This document shows, piece by piece, positions 10,204 to 20,202 of a DNA stretch of 64,000 nt. The notes beneath the pieces were generated by a model. The model did not search any database, was not told the origin of the DNA, and saw only the letters and a program-made list of their open reading frames with translations. The position numbers were made by a program, and so were the translations under genes. Numbering within the stretch: the first letter of the stretch is position 1; each line of letters begins with the position of its first letter. Origin of the DNA: Pseudo-nitzschia pungens (Eukaryota; Bacillariophyta; Bacillariophyceae; Bacillariales; Bacillariaceae); assembly GCA_037355855.1 (NCBI GenBank), contig CM074759.1, forward strand, positions 5,332,001 through 5,396,000. Reading direction: 5' to 3'.

Positions 10204-13200
10204 TCCTGGAAGATAGTGGCAATATGGCTAAACTCTTGGAGAAGGTATGGATGAATGAAACCAAAGCCTTGATAAAGAGATGGACCAAAGAACACATGTC
10301 TGGGAAAGCTGCGGGACATTCCAGCCTTATTCAGCACAGGGACAAGGGCGGGGTGAAGAATCTTGGTCCATGTACCCTCATCAAGTTGAGTGACAGGCAT
10401 GGGATACTCAACAGACTTCATGAAAGAATACTTGAATGTGTAGAGGGAGGCCCTCTTCTCACACTTGGAAGCCTTCAGTTGAGAACCAAAAGCCTTAGAC
10501 TGGGACTCCATGTGAGCAATTTGGGCATCCTCATTGCCATCCATGGAGATGAAAACACCAAGGGTTTTGTCAGCATGGTCAACCTCAAAGCGATCCAGGG
10601 TAGCACGATTGCCAAGCTTGTCAGCAACAGTAAAGTCACCTGGCATGTCAGCAATGGAGCGATAGTCCCAACCAGATCCAGTCCATTTGAAATCTATCAA
10701 ATAACAGAAGGATTTGGCAGGTGCAATGGCACCTCCAGTAGCAATAATGCCACCTGCCCATCTGTCAAGTGCATCCTGAAAGTCAACAGCCAAGGTCTCA
10801 CCAGAGGTGGTGGGATCAGAACCAGCACAGAACAAATCAGTGTCATCCACAAAAGCAAATCCCACCAGGGAAACCAGCTGCAGGGACAAAGAAGTGACAA
10901 GGTGGACACCATGTCCTGCCTGTTGCATCATCCTGAAGACAATTGTAGAAACCAGTGCCCAGAGAGTGGGACCAAGACCATTGCCTTGGCCACAACCACT
11001 GAGAGGGACAGGTTCATCACCATACACAGGGCCTGATCGGCCAAAACCAGTTTTGATGTGGTGTTTGGCATGCTGCAGGGTAGACAAAAGAACTTCACAA
11101 ACATGCGCTGGAAGGCCAAAGCTCTGGAGAGTGAGACCAGCAATGGGATGAGAGATCCTGTCATAGCAACCCTTGGCATCATTCATGGCAACAGCACCAG
11201 ATCTGCGCTTTTGGCGTAACACATCACAGATGAGCTTCTTGTTCAGGCAGGTGTTGATAGCCTTGTGGTGCTTCCTGCTCCCATGCTGATCAGCAGCAAC
11301 TGCATTGGCACGTTCAGCATGGGCAAGAATGCGTCGACCAATCATCTTGTTGTTGATCTGGAATTCAGGAGACATCAACTGGATCAGCCTCATCTTATCA
11401 ACCCTATATTCTCCAGGTTTCTTGAAGATCTCAACATCAGTGATGACTTGCCAGGCAGCAGGAGAGAAACCAACAATCAGTGGGACTGATCTCAGAAGAG
11501 TATCAAAGCAATTCAACTGTGGGTCAAGGGCAAAGGACTTGTGATGGGCAAAGCTCAAACATGAAGGTTCACCTGCAGTGCGTTCCCGCTGACTTTTCCA
11601 AGCAGCAGCATTATCAGCTGGGCTCACAGAATAATCAAAAGGGGGCAGATGCAGAAGAGAATCAGGCACTTTGAGACAGGAAAGAAATTCACAGAGATAC
11701 TTGTCAGTGTCAGGTGGAGGAGTGTAGGATCCTTCAAGAACTGCAGCAGAAGCGGGGCCTGTACCTAAATATCCAAAGTCTTGGATAAAAGAGGGAGCCA
11801 TGGAGGGAGTGCCAATACACTGTTGTTGGCGCCTGACATTAGATTCAGCCATAGCTGGAACCATAGTTGACTGGGACTCCAACACCTGTTCAGCACCGTC
11901 AGGGCCAACAGCAATAGCCTTCAAGACTGCTGCTTTGTTGATGCGCCCACGAATTGACCTAGCTGCAACACCAAGCTCTCTTTGAACCCTTTCCCTCCGC
12001 ATCCGGGCACGAATCTGGGAAGCACTCTGGTTGTGGGGCTTACCCTCAGCAAGAAGCGCATCCACCAGGCCTTGATTGAAAGAGTCTCTCCAAGAGGGAG
12101 CCAGCTTTTTTACAGCCCGGTACTGCTTGTAAGCTTGTTTCAAATGCAAGATAGCACTGGGTAAATCACAGTGTTCCCCTTTGTAGAGAGAAAGCTTGGA
12201 AGCCAGCCGCTTCAAAACAGTATGACTGGTAGACACACCCTGCCTCAACTTGACAACACGGCGCCAGAAATCAATGGTATCACGATACACCTGGAGCTGA
12301 GGTGACCATGGAACCATCCCAGCTCTTGTATTGCAGAGATGTTGTTCAACATACAGCCTGAGAGAGGTGGAGGTGTCATGGAGGACTTCATAGGTGTTGA
12401 TGAGATCATCTCGCACAGAAGTATCACCAGATTGAAACTGAGCCAGCAACTGTTCCAGCTTGGCCTGGAGAGAAAACACTCCAGCCTGGAGAAAACTGTG
12501 CCTGACACGCTTGAAATACCGTTGACGCAGATGAGGATGAGAAGATTGCAGTCTGGACATGGAGCAGTGGACAGGAGGAGGCAAATGCTTTCCCATGATG
12601 CTGCTATTGCAAACTTCAATCCAGAGCATGCGATGATCCGAATCCATTCCTTGGGCACCACCAAAGGGACAGTACCCTGCCCTGAGGACATCAACATATT
12701 CAGAGACCCAGATAGCATCAATTGGAGTCCTGGTAGTGTTTCTGTTGTGGGTGGCTGGGGGAGACGACTGAGAGTGCAATGACAGAACAGCATCTCTGAA
12801 ACCAAGGGCCTTGAGCTCAGAAGACAAACCATCAGATCTAACATCAGCATTTTGATCAATCCCAAGAATAACTTGGTCACCGGCACCCAGGCAGGCCTGA
12901 AGGGCAGCAGTGAGATCCCGGTGAAAGAGAATGCAAGGATTGGGAGAGAAAAGATTCTCAGCTGCTTGAAAGTACCTGTACTGTTGATTCCAAACTGAGC
13001 CAAGATCCCTGTCATTTTCAACAGGGCAGTAGGCAGAAAACATTGTGACAGTGGAACCAGCCCTGCCCTGAAACTTGACAAAGGTCCACCTTCCAAGGCC
13101 AGAAGGATCAGCCCCATGAGCAACCTTGTGGGAACTATAGAGCTGATCAAGGGTAAAACCAGTGCCTCCAGGCTGAAGCCAAGTGCAGTCAGAAGCTTCA

Positions 13201-13622
13201 TGCTTGTTGTTGGCAAGGTAGGAAAAACTGGAGGGGCAGACATTCTTCAGGCACCGGTTGAAGAGGTCACAAGGAAAGAGCTTGGATTCATTCAAACAGT
13301 GCTCAGCATAAAGGGCAACACTAGCCTTGCTCTTGACAAATTGGCGGGAGTTGTGCCTGGATCTTGACATGAAAGCAGCTTTGCGCTGGGGCCCAATGTT
13401 TTGAAAGGTGATGATAGTGGAGTTAGAGGATGGGGCTTGAGGAAAAGGATGTCCAAAAATATCAGAATCCTTGGCAGCAAGAGATTCCCCATGTAGAGTT
13501 AATTGGACAAAATGAGAAGCAGGGAGAGAGACAGAGGAGGGAGAAGTAGAACCGGTGGAAGCAAGGATGGGATTTGAAGAATCAGGCATCCCATCAGACC
13601 TCACACCAGAAAACCTAACCAT
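10204..13622 (-). pseudogene. LINE B ORF2, interrupted after the RT domain by LINE A
   Basis: The frame is open from ATG 13622 and collinear with LINE A ORF2. It has endonuclease motifs (TFQNIG, AEHCLNES, GIDQNADV, SDHR), RT motif A NDAKGCYDR, motif B CGQGNGLGPTLWAL and motif C FVDDTDLF near residue 923. After FSHIATIFQD the reading frame enters LINE A 5' UTR sequence and meets a stop at 10119-10121, adding about 28 unrelated residues. RNase H and the zinc finger are lost from this reading. The start overlaps the ORF1 stop by 8 bases. The catalytic residues up to the break look unchanged, so the copy was probably functional before the insertion. Confidence 0.9.
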
Positions 13623-16494
13623 GATCAGAAGGAAACCGTGTCTGTCGCACGGGAGAAGGAAGGGTTGCTGGAGCTGACTTGGTAGAGGCGTTGGCAGGGC
13701 TCAAATCACTGACACTGGTATCATGGCTAGGAGAAAATGCAATGGCAGCAACACCAACCTGGAGATCAGCAGCCACATCATCCCCATCCCCAGACTTGTT
13801 CACAGGCTGGGCAGCATGCGAATCAGCTGGTGAAGGACCAGGCAAAGGGTTATCAGAAGAAGCACCGACTGCAGAATCCTGAGGAGTTGGAGACGGAGCA
13901 TCAGTGAGGTTGGTTGTACCAGTGGCCAAAGTCGCCATGGATTGGGCATCATCATAACCACAACCCCCACTGTCATCACGGGCTTGAAGCTGAAAGTGCA
14001 GATCCAAATCAAAAGTAAGTTCTGGACCAGAATCTTCTGACAAGTCATCATCAACTAGTTCCCAATCCCTGGCATCACCCTCACCAAAGAAGGGGAGAGA
14101 GTCATCAAGCAAAGTATCAGAAGCTGGAGCAGTTTCGACAACACACTTGGCAGTAGCATCCCAGTGAAAGGCTTCCATTTCAGCCAAACATTCTTTAGAA
14201 AACCACTGCCGAACACAGGGACCATACTGGGCTTCCAGAAAAATAGGCAGGAAAGACAGCATGGCCAAGGCTTCAGCTTTGGTAGTGGTGTTGTACAAAG
14301 CAAGGATCTCCCCACGGTAGGAGCTTACATCAACGGAAAGAAATAGAGGCCAAGACCAATTGTCACGAGTTCGAATACCCAATAACACTCGGCGTAAGGT
14401 CTTAAAGCCCAAGCCTTGACCCAAGTCAACAGGATGATCAAGATCAACAACCCCCAGAACAGGAGAAGTCTCATGGCTTTCAATAAACTTAGATTGACGG
14501 TACTTGGCTTGTTTCACAATCCTAAGCTTGGAGGGGAGGAGAGGCCTGTCAGAAGGATTGGTTGCAGTCTCAATAAACTTGTAGAATTTACCATCAGGAA
14601 GGGAGGCAATGTCAGAAGGCTTGCATCTGTTGAACTGGCCTTTAAGCAACTTAACAGTTTGGGCCCTCTTGGTAGCATCACAGAGGACATGGGCAGCGGG
14701 GACAGGGTTGAGTTCAGGGGCTCTGGAACTGTCCAGACTGATGTTCTTCCGAATAACAGCAACAGGGAATGCCTGGAACCGGGGATGGGTCTGAAGCAAT
14801 GCATTATAATGGTCAAGATCAAAACTCTGCATGTAGGATCCAAGAAGAAAGCCACAGGTGACGAGGACTGGAGCCTGGATGTGGTCATACTTCAAATCCA
14901 TGTCCCGCTCCTTAAGGAGTTCAAGCAAATCTGAAGAAAGGAGATCCTGCAAGGAAACACTATGCCCTACAAGAAACCTTAAATGGGGAGAAGTTCTGCT
15001 GCGAAGCCAGAGCTGAGCAACATAGACTTCCAATGTTTTTCTATCTGGGGGGGTGTCAGAGGACCACAACTTAGTGATAGGCTTGGCTTTGGGGTCGAGC
15101 CGAGCTCTGGAAGGAAACACATAAAGCACCAGGCGCTTGTCCACGTCCCAGATGAGCCCCAAGGCTTCCCTGAGAGACTTGAGCAGTTCATCGTACAAAT
15201 CCACAGGGCGTGGAGACATCAGCCGGGGAAGTGAGAGTGTGACATAGGAACTGTGAGAACATGTAGAACCTGCAGTGACGTCAACTGGGGCCCTGGAATC
15301 ACTGGAGCAAACTCCTTTCCGTTGAAGGAAGTGTCCATCAGAATAGGATTGGACAGTGGCACCACTCAAGCCAGGAAGGAAGGACACGGATCTAGGGCTG
15401 GGAGCAGGACCCTTTACTGTAGAGGCAGGAGCTGGAGGTCGCTTCGTAAAATGCCAGTGGGAGCCAAGGACTTGGTTGGCTGCCAACCACACTTTGCCTT
15501 CAGTACTAGGCAAAAGGTTGCCCTCAGAATACAAAGTTTCAAAACACTCAGGGGACATCTTGGCCAAACCAATAAAACATTTCTTCAGGGCGTGTCCAGA
15601 GGGTTGCTTGGTCCAGGCGGCAGAATCTTGAAAGCAAGTGGAGGCAAGGGAAACCAGGGACTCCAAAGAAGCAGTTCTCCAATCAGAGTTGTCTGGAAAA
15701 GCTTCAGCATAGACTGGAGGAATGACAGATTGACAGATATCATGGATTGATTTTTTGTCTTTCCCATCCTTCTTGCTGAAGAAGTGAGTGGGACTGGGAC
15801 ACCCAGTCCAGAGCCGGGATCCTGCTGGAGTGTTGCGAAGGGCACGAGTAGAGCGGGGGATAGATGAACGACCAGTAAAGGGGCCCTCACCATAGAAGCG
15901 CCAGAGAAAGGAGTCAGTGTGAGCTTTGTTGGCGGCAGCTAGGGCTTTCTGGCGAAGAATATTCCGCTCAGTCGGTGAAGACGAGGCAGAAGACTTGTCA
16001 GAAGAGAATGCAATAGTGGTTTGCTTAAGACCTGGAGTGAGGGTAGAGCCAGGAGGACGCACCGGCTGAGAAGGAGCTGGCTTGCCATCGCCAGAGGTCC
16101 CAGCATCTGACGGCCCAGTGGCAGACGGCCTAGGGTCTGAGGTCCCAGTACCAGGTGCCCCAGGAGCAGACTGCCCAGTGTGCTGCTGCGTGGGAGGCTG
16201 CTCAGGATCTAACATGTCAACATCCTCAGTCACTTTGGGAGAAACAGAGGAGGAAGACCCAGCAGAGGAGCTAGACCCGGCAGAAGAAAAAGAAACATCA
16301 TCATCTGATGGCTCACCTGAAGACTGGGAGCCTGACCTGGAAGAGTTCCGAGCAGGAGGGAGAGTGGGAGTAACCGCAGTGGAGGAACCACCAAGGCGTC
16401 GAGAAGGAGGAGTCCTCACAAAGGCGCGCTTGTTGGAAGGAGATGAAGACAAGGGGCGCCTTTTGCGGCTGGAAGCTGGGGGAATGGGAGCCAT
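13615..16494 (-). CDS. LINE B ORF1 protein, 959 aa
   Basis: Intact frame starting MAPIPPASSRKRRP and ending FPSDHG, like LINE A ORF1. A basic N-terminus (RKRR) precedes a Ser/Gly/Pro-rich stretch with several Ser runs. The conserved core follows from FLWRFYGEGPFTG to the acidic ARDWELVDDDLSEDSG segment, then a variable tail. The simple five-residue repeat of copy A (SNSGK type) is absent; a looser TGxSDxGTSG stretch takes its place, so this hinge evolves fast. It ends in the ATGGTTAG overlap with ORF2. Its function as an RNA-binding ORF1p is inferred only from its place in the element. Confidence 0.87.
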   Translation of the reverse strand: MAPIPPASSRKRRPLSSSPSNKRAFVRTPPSRRLGGSSTAVTPTLPPARNSSRSGSQSSGEPSDDDVSFSSAGSSSSAGSSSSVSPKVTEDVDMLDPEQPPTQQHTGQSAPGAPGTGTSDPRPSATGPSDAGTSGDGKPAPSQPVRPPGSTLTPGLKQTTIAFSSDKSSASSSPTERNILRQKALAAANKAHTDSFLWRFYGEGPFTGRSSIPRSTRALRNTPAGSRLWTGCPSPTHFFSKKDGKDKKSIHDICQSVIPPVYAEAFPDNSDWRTASLESLVSLASTCFQDSAAWTKQPSGHALKKCFIGLAKMSPECFETLYSEGNLLPSTEGKVWLAANQVLGSHWHFTKRPPAPASTVKGPAPSPRSVSFLPGLSGATVQSYSDGHFLQRKGVCSSDSRAPVDVTAGSTCSHSSYVTLSLPRLMSPRPVDLYDELLKSLREALGLIWDVDKRLVLYVFPSRARLDPKAKPITKLWSSDTPPDRKTLEVYVAQLWLRSRTSPHLRFLVGHSVSLQDLLSSDLLELLKERDMDLKYDHIQAPVLVTCGFLLGSYMQSFDLDHYNALLQTHPRFQAFPVAVIRKNISLDSSRAPELNPVPAAHVLCDATKRAQTVKLLKGQFNRCKPSDIASLPDGKFYKFIETATNPSDRPLLPSKLRIVKQAKYRQSKFIESHETSPVLGVVDLDHPVDLGQGLGFKTLRRVLLGIRTRDNWSWPLFLSVDVSSYRGEILALYNTTTKAEALAMLSFLPIFLEAQYGPCVRQWFSKECLAEMEAFHWDATAKCVVETAPASDTLLDDSLPFFGEGDARDWELVDDDLSEDSGPELTFDLDLHFQLQARDDSGGCGYDDAQSMATLATGTTNLTDAPSPTPQDSAVGASSDNPLPGPSPADSHAAQPVNKSGDGDDVAADLQVGVAAIAFSPSHDTSVSDLSPANASTKSAPATLPSPVRQTRFPSDHG

Positions 16495-19316
16495 GTTGGG
16501 TTGGTGATGACAGCAACAGCAGCACTAGAGATGCAAGGTGATGACAGCAACAACAGCACCAGAGATGCAAGGTGATGACAGCAGCAACAGCAGAAGTGGC
16601 AGGTGATGACAGCAGCAACAGCTGAGAGGCCAGGTGATGACAGCAGCAACAGCACCAGAAAAATCAGGTGAAGACAGCAGCAACAACAGAAAGGCCAAGT
16701 GATGACAGCAGCAGCAACAGAAATGCCGGTGGATGACAGCAGCTTGTTGTGGGAGGAGGCTTCAAGTGTGAGACAAGTAGGCGTCAAGTGTGAGACAAGT
16801 GTGTCAACAGTTGAGAGTAGGATCAACAGCAGAGAAGCCACTTGAGTGCAGAACTGCCAGGTGAGGACAGAAGCCGGGGCAGCAGAAACACCAGTGGAGT
16901 GCAGAAGCAACAACAGAATCGCCGCTTGATTGCAGAGATGCCAGGTGAAGACAGCAGCCGCAACAGAAAAGCCGAGTGATGACAGCAGCAGCAACAGCAG
17001 AAAAGCCGGGTGGTGACAGCAGCAGCAGCAGCCGAAAGACCAGGTGATGACAGCAGCAACAGCACCAGAGATGCAAGGTGATGACAGCAGCAACAGCAGA
17101 AGTGGCAGGTGATGACAGCAGCAACAGCAGAGAGGCCAGGTGATGACAGCAGCAACAGCACCAGAAAAGTCAGGTGATGACAGCAGCAACAACAGAAAGG
17201 CCAAGTGATGACAGCAGCAGCAACAGAAATGCCGGTGGATGACAGCAGCTTGTGGTGGGAGGAGGCTTCAAGTGTGAGACAAGTAGGCGTCAAGTGTGAG
17301 ACAAGTGTGTCAACAGTTGAGCGTAGGATCAACAGCAGAGAAGCCACTTGAGTGCAGAACTGCCAGGTGAGGACAGAAGCCGGGGCAGCAGAAACACCAG
17401 TGGAGTGCAGAAGCAACAACAGAATCGCCGCTTGATTGCAGAGATGCCAGGTGAAGACAGCAGCTGCAACAGAAAAGCCGAGTGATGACAGCAGCAGCAA
17501 CAGCAGAAAAGCTGTAGAGATGAGAGTTGTAGGCGCGTAGGCTGGAAAACAGGGTACAGCAGCAACAACAGGACCAACGTTGTTCTGGACAGGAAAAAAC
17601 TCCAGGGGATCCAAAAAAGGAACTGGAGCACTACCAGAAAAGCCACGTTCGAAACCCACAGAGGTGCTCTGGAGGTAGGAATTTGGAAACTCCGGGAGCC
17701 TACTGCAAATCGTGTAGAACCTGCAGTTATAGGGGACCTGTATCCAAATTCGAACCAGGGGTGATTCCAAGTGGTATACTTAAGCACGAGGGCAGCTGCT
17801 GACTTGAAAACAGGGGCTTTAGTAAAAACACTTAGGGACCGGGGGATACCAATGACCGGGCACACTTAAAAGGCTCAGGAGGGAACTTGAAGTTCAAACT
17901 CGCGAGTACTTATAAGTGGAAACAGTATCCAGGGGCAATTGGCTTGAAAACAGGGACCTTGAGCGAGACACTTAGGGGCCAGGGAAGCTGCTTGCTGGAA
18001 AAACAGGGACTTAGGGATCAGGGAACTCGCGGAAACCAGAGAAGTCGTGGACACTTAGGGATCAAAAAGGCTGCTTGCTTGAAAACAAAGGCTTTAGTAG
18101 AGGCCCTATGGACAAGGGGGGAGGCTGTTGTCTTGATAACAGTGTCGAACTTGAAGTTCAACTCGGGGTTGCTATATAGCAATGCCACTTAGGGAACAGG
18201 GAACTCTCGAACACTTAGGGACCAGGGAAGCTGCTTTCCAGAAAACAGGTACTTAGGGACCAGGGAACTCGCGAACACTTAGGGATCAAAGAAGCTGCTT
18301 GCTTGAAAGCGGAGGCTTTAGTAGGGGCCCTAGGGACAAGGAGGGAGGCTGTTATCTTGAAAACAGTGTCAAACTTGAAGTTCAACTCGGGGGTGCTATA
18401 TAGCAAAGACACTTAGGGATCAGGGAACTCTCGAACACTTAGGGACCAGGGAAGCTGCTTGCCGGAAAACAGGTACTTAAGGACCAGGGAACTCTTGAAC
18501 ACTTAGGGGACAGGGTAGGGTGGAAACAGTATCCAGGGGCAATTGGCTTGAAAACAAAGACCTTGAGCGAGACACTTGCTGGAAAACAGGTACTTAGGGA
18601 CCAGGGAACTTGCAGGCACTTAGGGATCAGAGGGACTGTAAACCGATGTAGTAGGGGAGCCTTAAGCAAATACTTAGAGACTAGGGGGCTGGGCTAGGAA
18701 ACAGGGGAGCTCTTAAGTGAGAGACACTTAAAGAGCAGGGGGGCTGTAGGCTTGAAAATAGGGAGGAAACTGGAAGATATGCTCGCGCGAACCTGCAAAT
18801 ACTTAAGGGATCAGCAATTAGGAACCTTCTAGAAGGGGGATGTATGTGTTCAACCTTGAAGAATGGAGAACGTTAAGTAGGTATCACTTAGGAGACCTTG
18901 AAACGATGTAGAGCATTAAGTAATGGTATACTTAAGCACCTTGAAGTTTGGGTCTTGAAAAGAGCTTGAAAACAGAGTGAAAACCGAGCGAGGAGACTAA
19001 CCGAAACAATTCAGCTGTAGAAATTAGTACTGGGTTTGCTGTAGAAAATTAGGTGTCCTTTTGCTTGTTGCTGTTGCTGTTGTTGCCGATCGGCCGACAG
19101 TGAACAAGCAACCAAAGCAAGCAAAGCAAGCAAGGAGCAGCCAATCTAATAGCAGAATCAAATAAGCGAGGTCTCTGTTAGTGGGTGTAGTGCTTGGTGT
19201 TGTTGTTGGAGCTTTAGAAGTGAGGGAGATATCAAAGGGGAAAGTTGTGTAGAAATCTACGTGTTTTAAGTACTGGAACATCGGAACGTCGGACAAAATC
19301 GCGCGTTGCAAAATTG
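16495..19316 (-). promoter_or_regulatory. LINE B 5' UTR, 2.8 kb, repeat-rich
   Basis: Noncoding leader of LINE B. The distal part (about 17520-19316) is collinear with the LINE A 5' UTR: CAATTTTGC start, GTAGAAATCTAC hairpin near 19250, then units containing CTTAGGGACCAGGG. The proximal part holds an array unique to this copy. Open frames here translate into Leu/Cys-rich strings because of the CAGCAGCAACAG units and are not genes. Confidence 0.7.
16505..17515. repeat. 506-bp duplication built of about 37-bp GATGACAGCAGCAACAG units
   Basis: Short units containing GATGACAGCAGCAACAG are repeated many times. The block holding GACAAGTAGGCGTCAAGTG recurs at an offset of 506 bases (16771 and 17277), and the AGAGATGCAAGGTGATGAC block recurs at the same offset (16561 and 17067). 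The two long copies are nearly identical, so the duplication is recent. Confidence 0.85.
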
Positions 19317-19359
19317 TAGTTCAGTACTGATTGTTACTGTCTTTCTACTTAAAGATAAA

Positions 19360-19371
19360 CAGTAATTACTG
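19360..19371. other. Perfect palindrome at the primer-binding position of gypsy G
   Basis: CAGTAATTACTG is its own reverse complement and touches the inner end of the LTR. The same 12 bases sit at the same place in gypsy 2 (45322-45333). No TGG-initial tRNA-complementary site is visible instead. Confidence 0.75.
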
Positions 19372-19699
19372 TGTTACACGTTAAGGTAGAAAATTCGGAG
19401 TGGTATGAATATTGTGAATGTTTAGATACTTTACGAGATATTTGTTATGCGAATTGAGAATGGGAACATATAAAATTTGAGGTCGCGAGCATAGCCATAT
19501 TTTGGCATGCTCTGCCATAAATGTTATTCCATTGTCGATTCCCACGATTAGGCCTATATATTTTTCTGGGACTTGACCATATTGTTTAGGATACATATAA
19601 GAGAGTATCCGTACATGAATATCGACATATGTTCGATTCCCATATGGGATTCGGTTAATTATTCATTCGTGATCTTCGTAGCTACGCTACCGTGTCACA
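19372..19699 (-). repeat. 5' LTR of gypsy element G (328 bp)
   Basis: Read on the minus strand it starts TGTGACACGG and ends TGTAACA. It is clearly homologous to the 326-bp LTR of gypsy 2 (shared CCCATATGGGAATCGA, ATGGCAGAGCATGCCAAAAT, CTCGCGACCTCAAATTTTAT). The rest of the element is not seen: after 55 bases of leader (19317-19371) LINE B interrupts it, so the body should lie beyond the left edge. On its outer side it abuts LINE F at 19700, which is the presumed insertion target. Confidence 0.85.
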
Positions 19700-20196
19700 G
19701 GCGCTCTCCCCCACCAGTCCCACCCCCTTCTCCAAACCCCTCTCCAAGTCCTACAAGGTTATACCCTCACTGCCAAGCGGCAGTGGCTTGCAACTATACA
19801 CCTTGCCAGGAAGCAGTATGCAGCTCCTCCTCCACCAGTGCAGCCATACCAGCGAGAGGCTGCGCTGTTGCGAGCTTGGCTTACTGGATCTTAGGGTTGC
19901 TTCACCCTTGTTCCTTGGTGTTATCCATCCTTTCCCTGCTCCCCGTCCTGTTCCCCATTATGATACTGGGATTTCTTCCAGTCTCTTCCTTCTCCCCCTC
20001 TTTATTTCTCCCAGGTCCCTGTTTTGTGGGACCTGTTTTGTTTCTTTCCCTGCTTGTTGTTCCAGGTTTGTTTGGCAAAATTGTCGTTCTACCACTTGGG
20101 GTCCTGACTCTTTGATGGAGGCGACGTTAAAGTCTGGTTACAGACTGAGTAATTTAGTTCCACCAGTGGTGGTAAAGTTATTTAAATACGTATATT
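19700..20196 (+). mobile_element. LINE F: 3' UTR fragment of the LINE family
   Basis: Plus-strand copy of the end of the LINE. Bases 19730-19990 match, in reverse complement, the region downstream of ORF2 in LINE C (53318-53610). The 3' terminus has the two conserved hairpins (20131-20146 and 20160-20172) and the tail TATATTATTATTATGG. It is cut at its left end by the LTR of gypsy G and ends inside pol of gypsy 3, so it is probably an insertion in gypsy 3 that was itself split by gypsy G. Confidence 0.8.
20131..20172 (+). other. Double-hairpin 3' end structure, LINE F
   Basis: Hairpin 1 is AGTCTG-GTTA-CAGACT (20131-20146); hairpin 2 is CCACC-AGT-GGTGG (20160-20172); 13 bases lie between them. 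Tail of ATT units follows. Probably the site recognised by the LINE reverse transcriptase. Confidence 0.8.
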
Positions 20197-20202
20197 ATTA
20201 TT

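Larger units (their letters stand above)
10204..19316 (-). mobile_element. LINE B: full-length at the 5' end, cut within ORF2 by LINE A
   Basis: It reads 5' UTR 19316-16495, ORF1 16494-13615 and ORF2 from 13622. It starts with CAATTTTGCAACGCGCG at 19316 inside the leader of gypsy element G. ORF2 matches the other copies until 10204 and then changes abruptly into the LINE A 5' end. The remainder of ORF2 and the 3' UTR should therefore lie beyond LINE A, outside the window. Apart from this insertion the coding parts are open. Confidence 0.88.

Noticed and set aside
10185..11036. 283-codon plus-strand frame opposite LINE B ORF2
   Set aside because: Antisense shadow; similar antisense frames occur at the same place in LINE C and D because the sense codons are conserved.
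12245..13243. 332-codon minus-strand frame within LINE B ORF2
   Set aside because: It is the +1 shadow of the intact ORF2 reading frame, which has all the endonuclease motifs.
16416..17865. Leu/Cys-rich minus-strand frames of up to 315 codons
   Set aside because: They are translations of GATGACAGCAGCAACAG repeats in the LINE B 5' UTR; the strings of CCCCC and LLLL carry no protein logic and the true ORF1 starts elsewhere.
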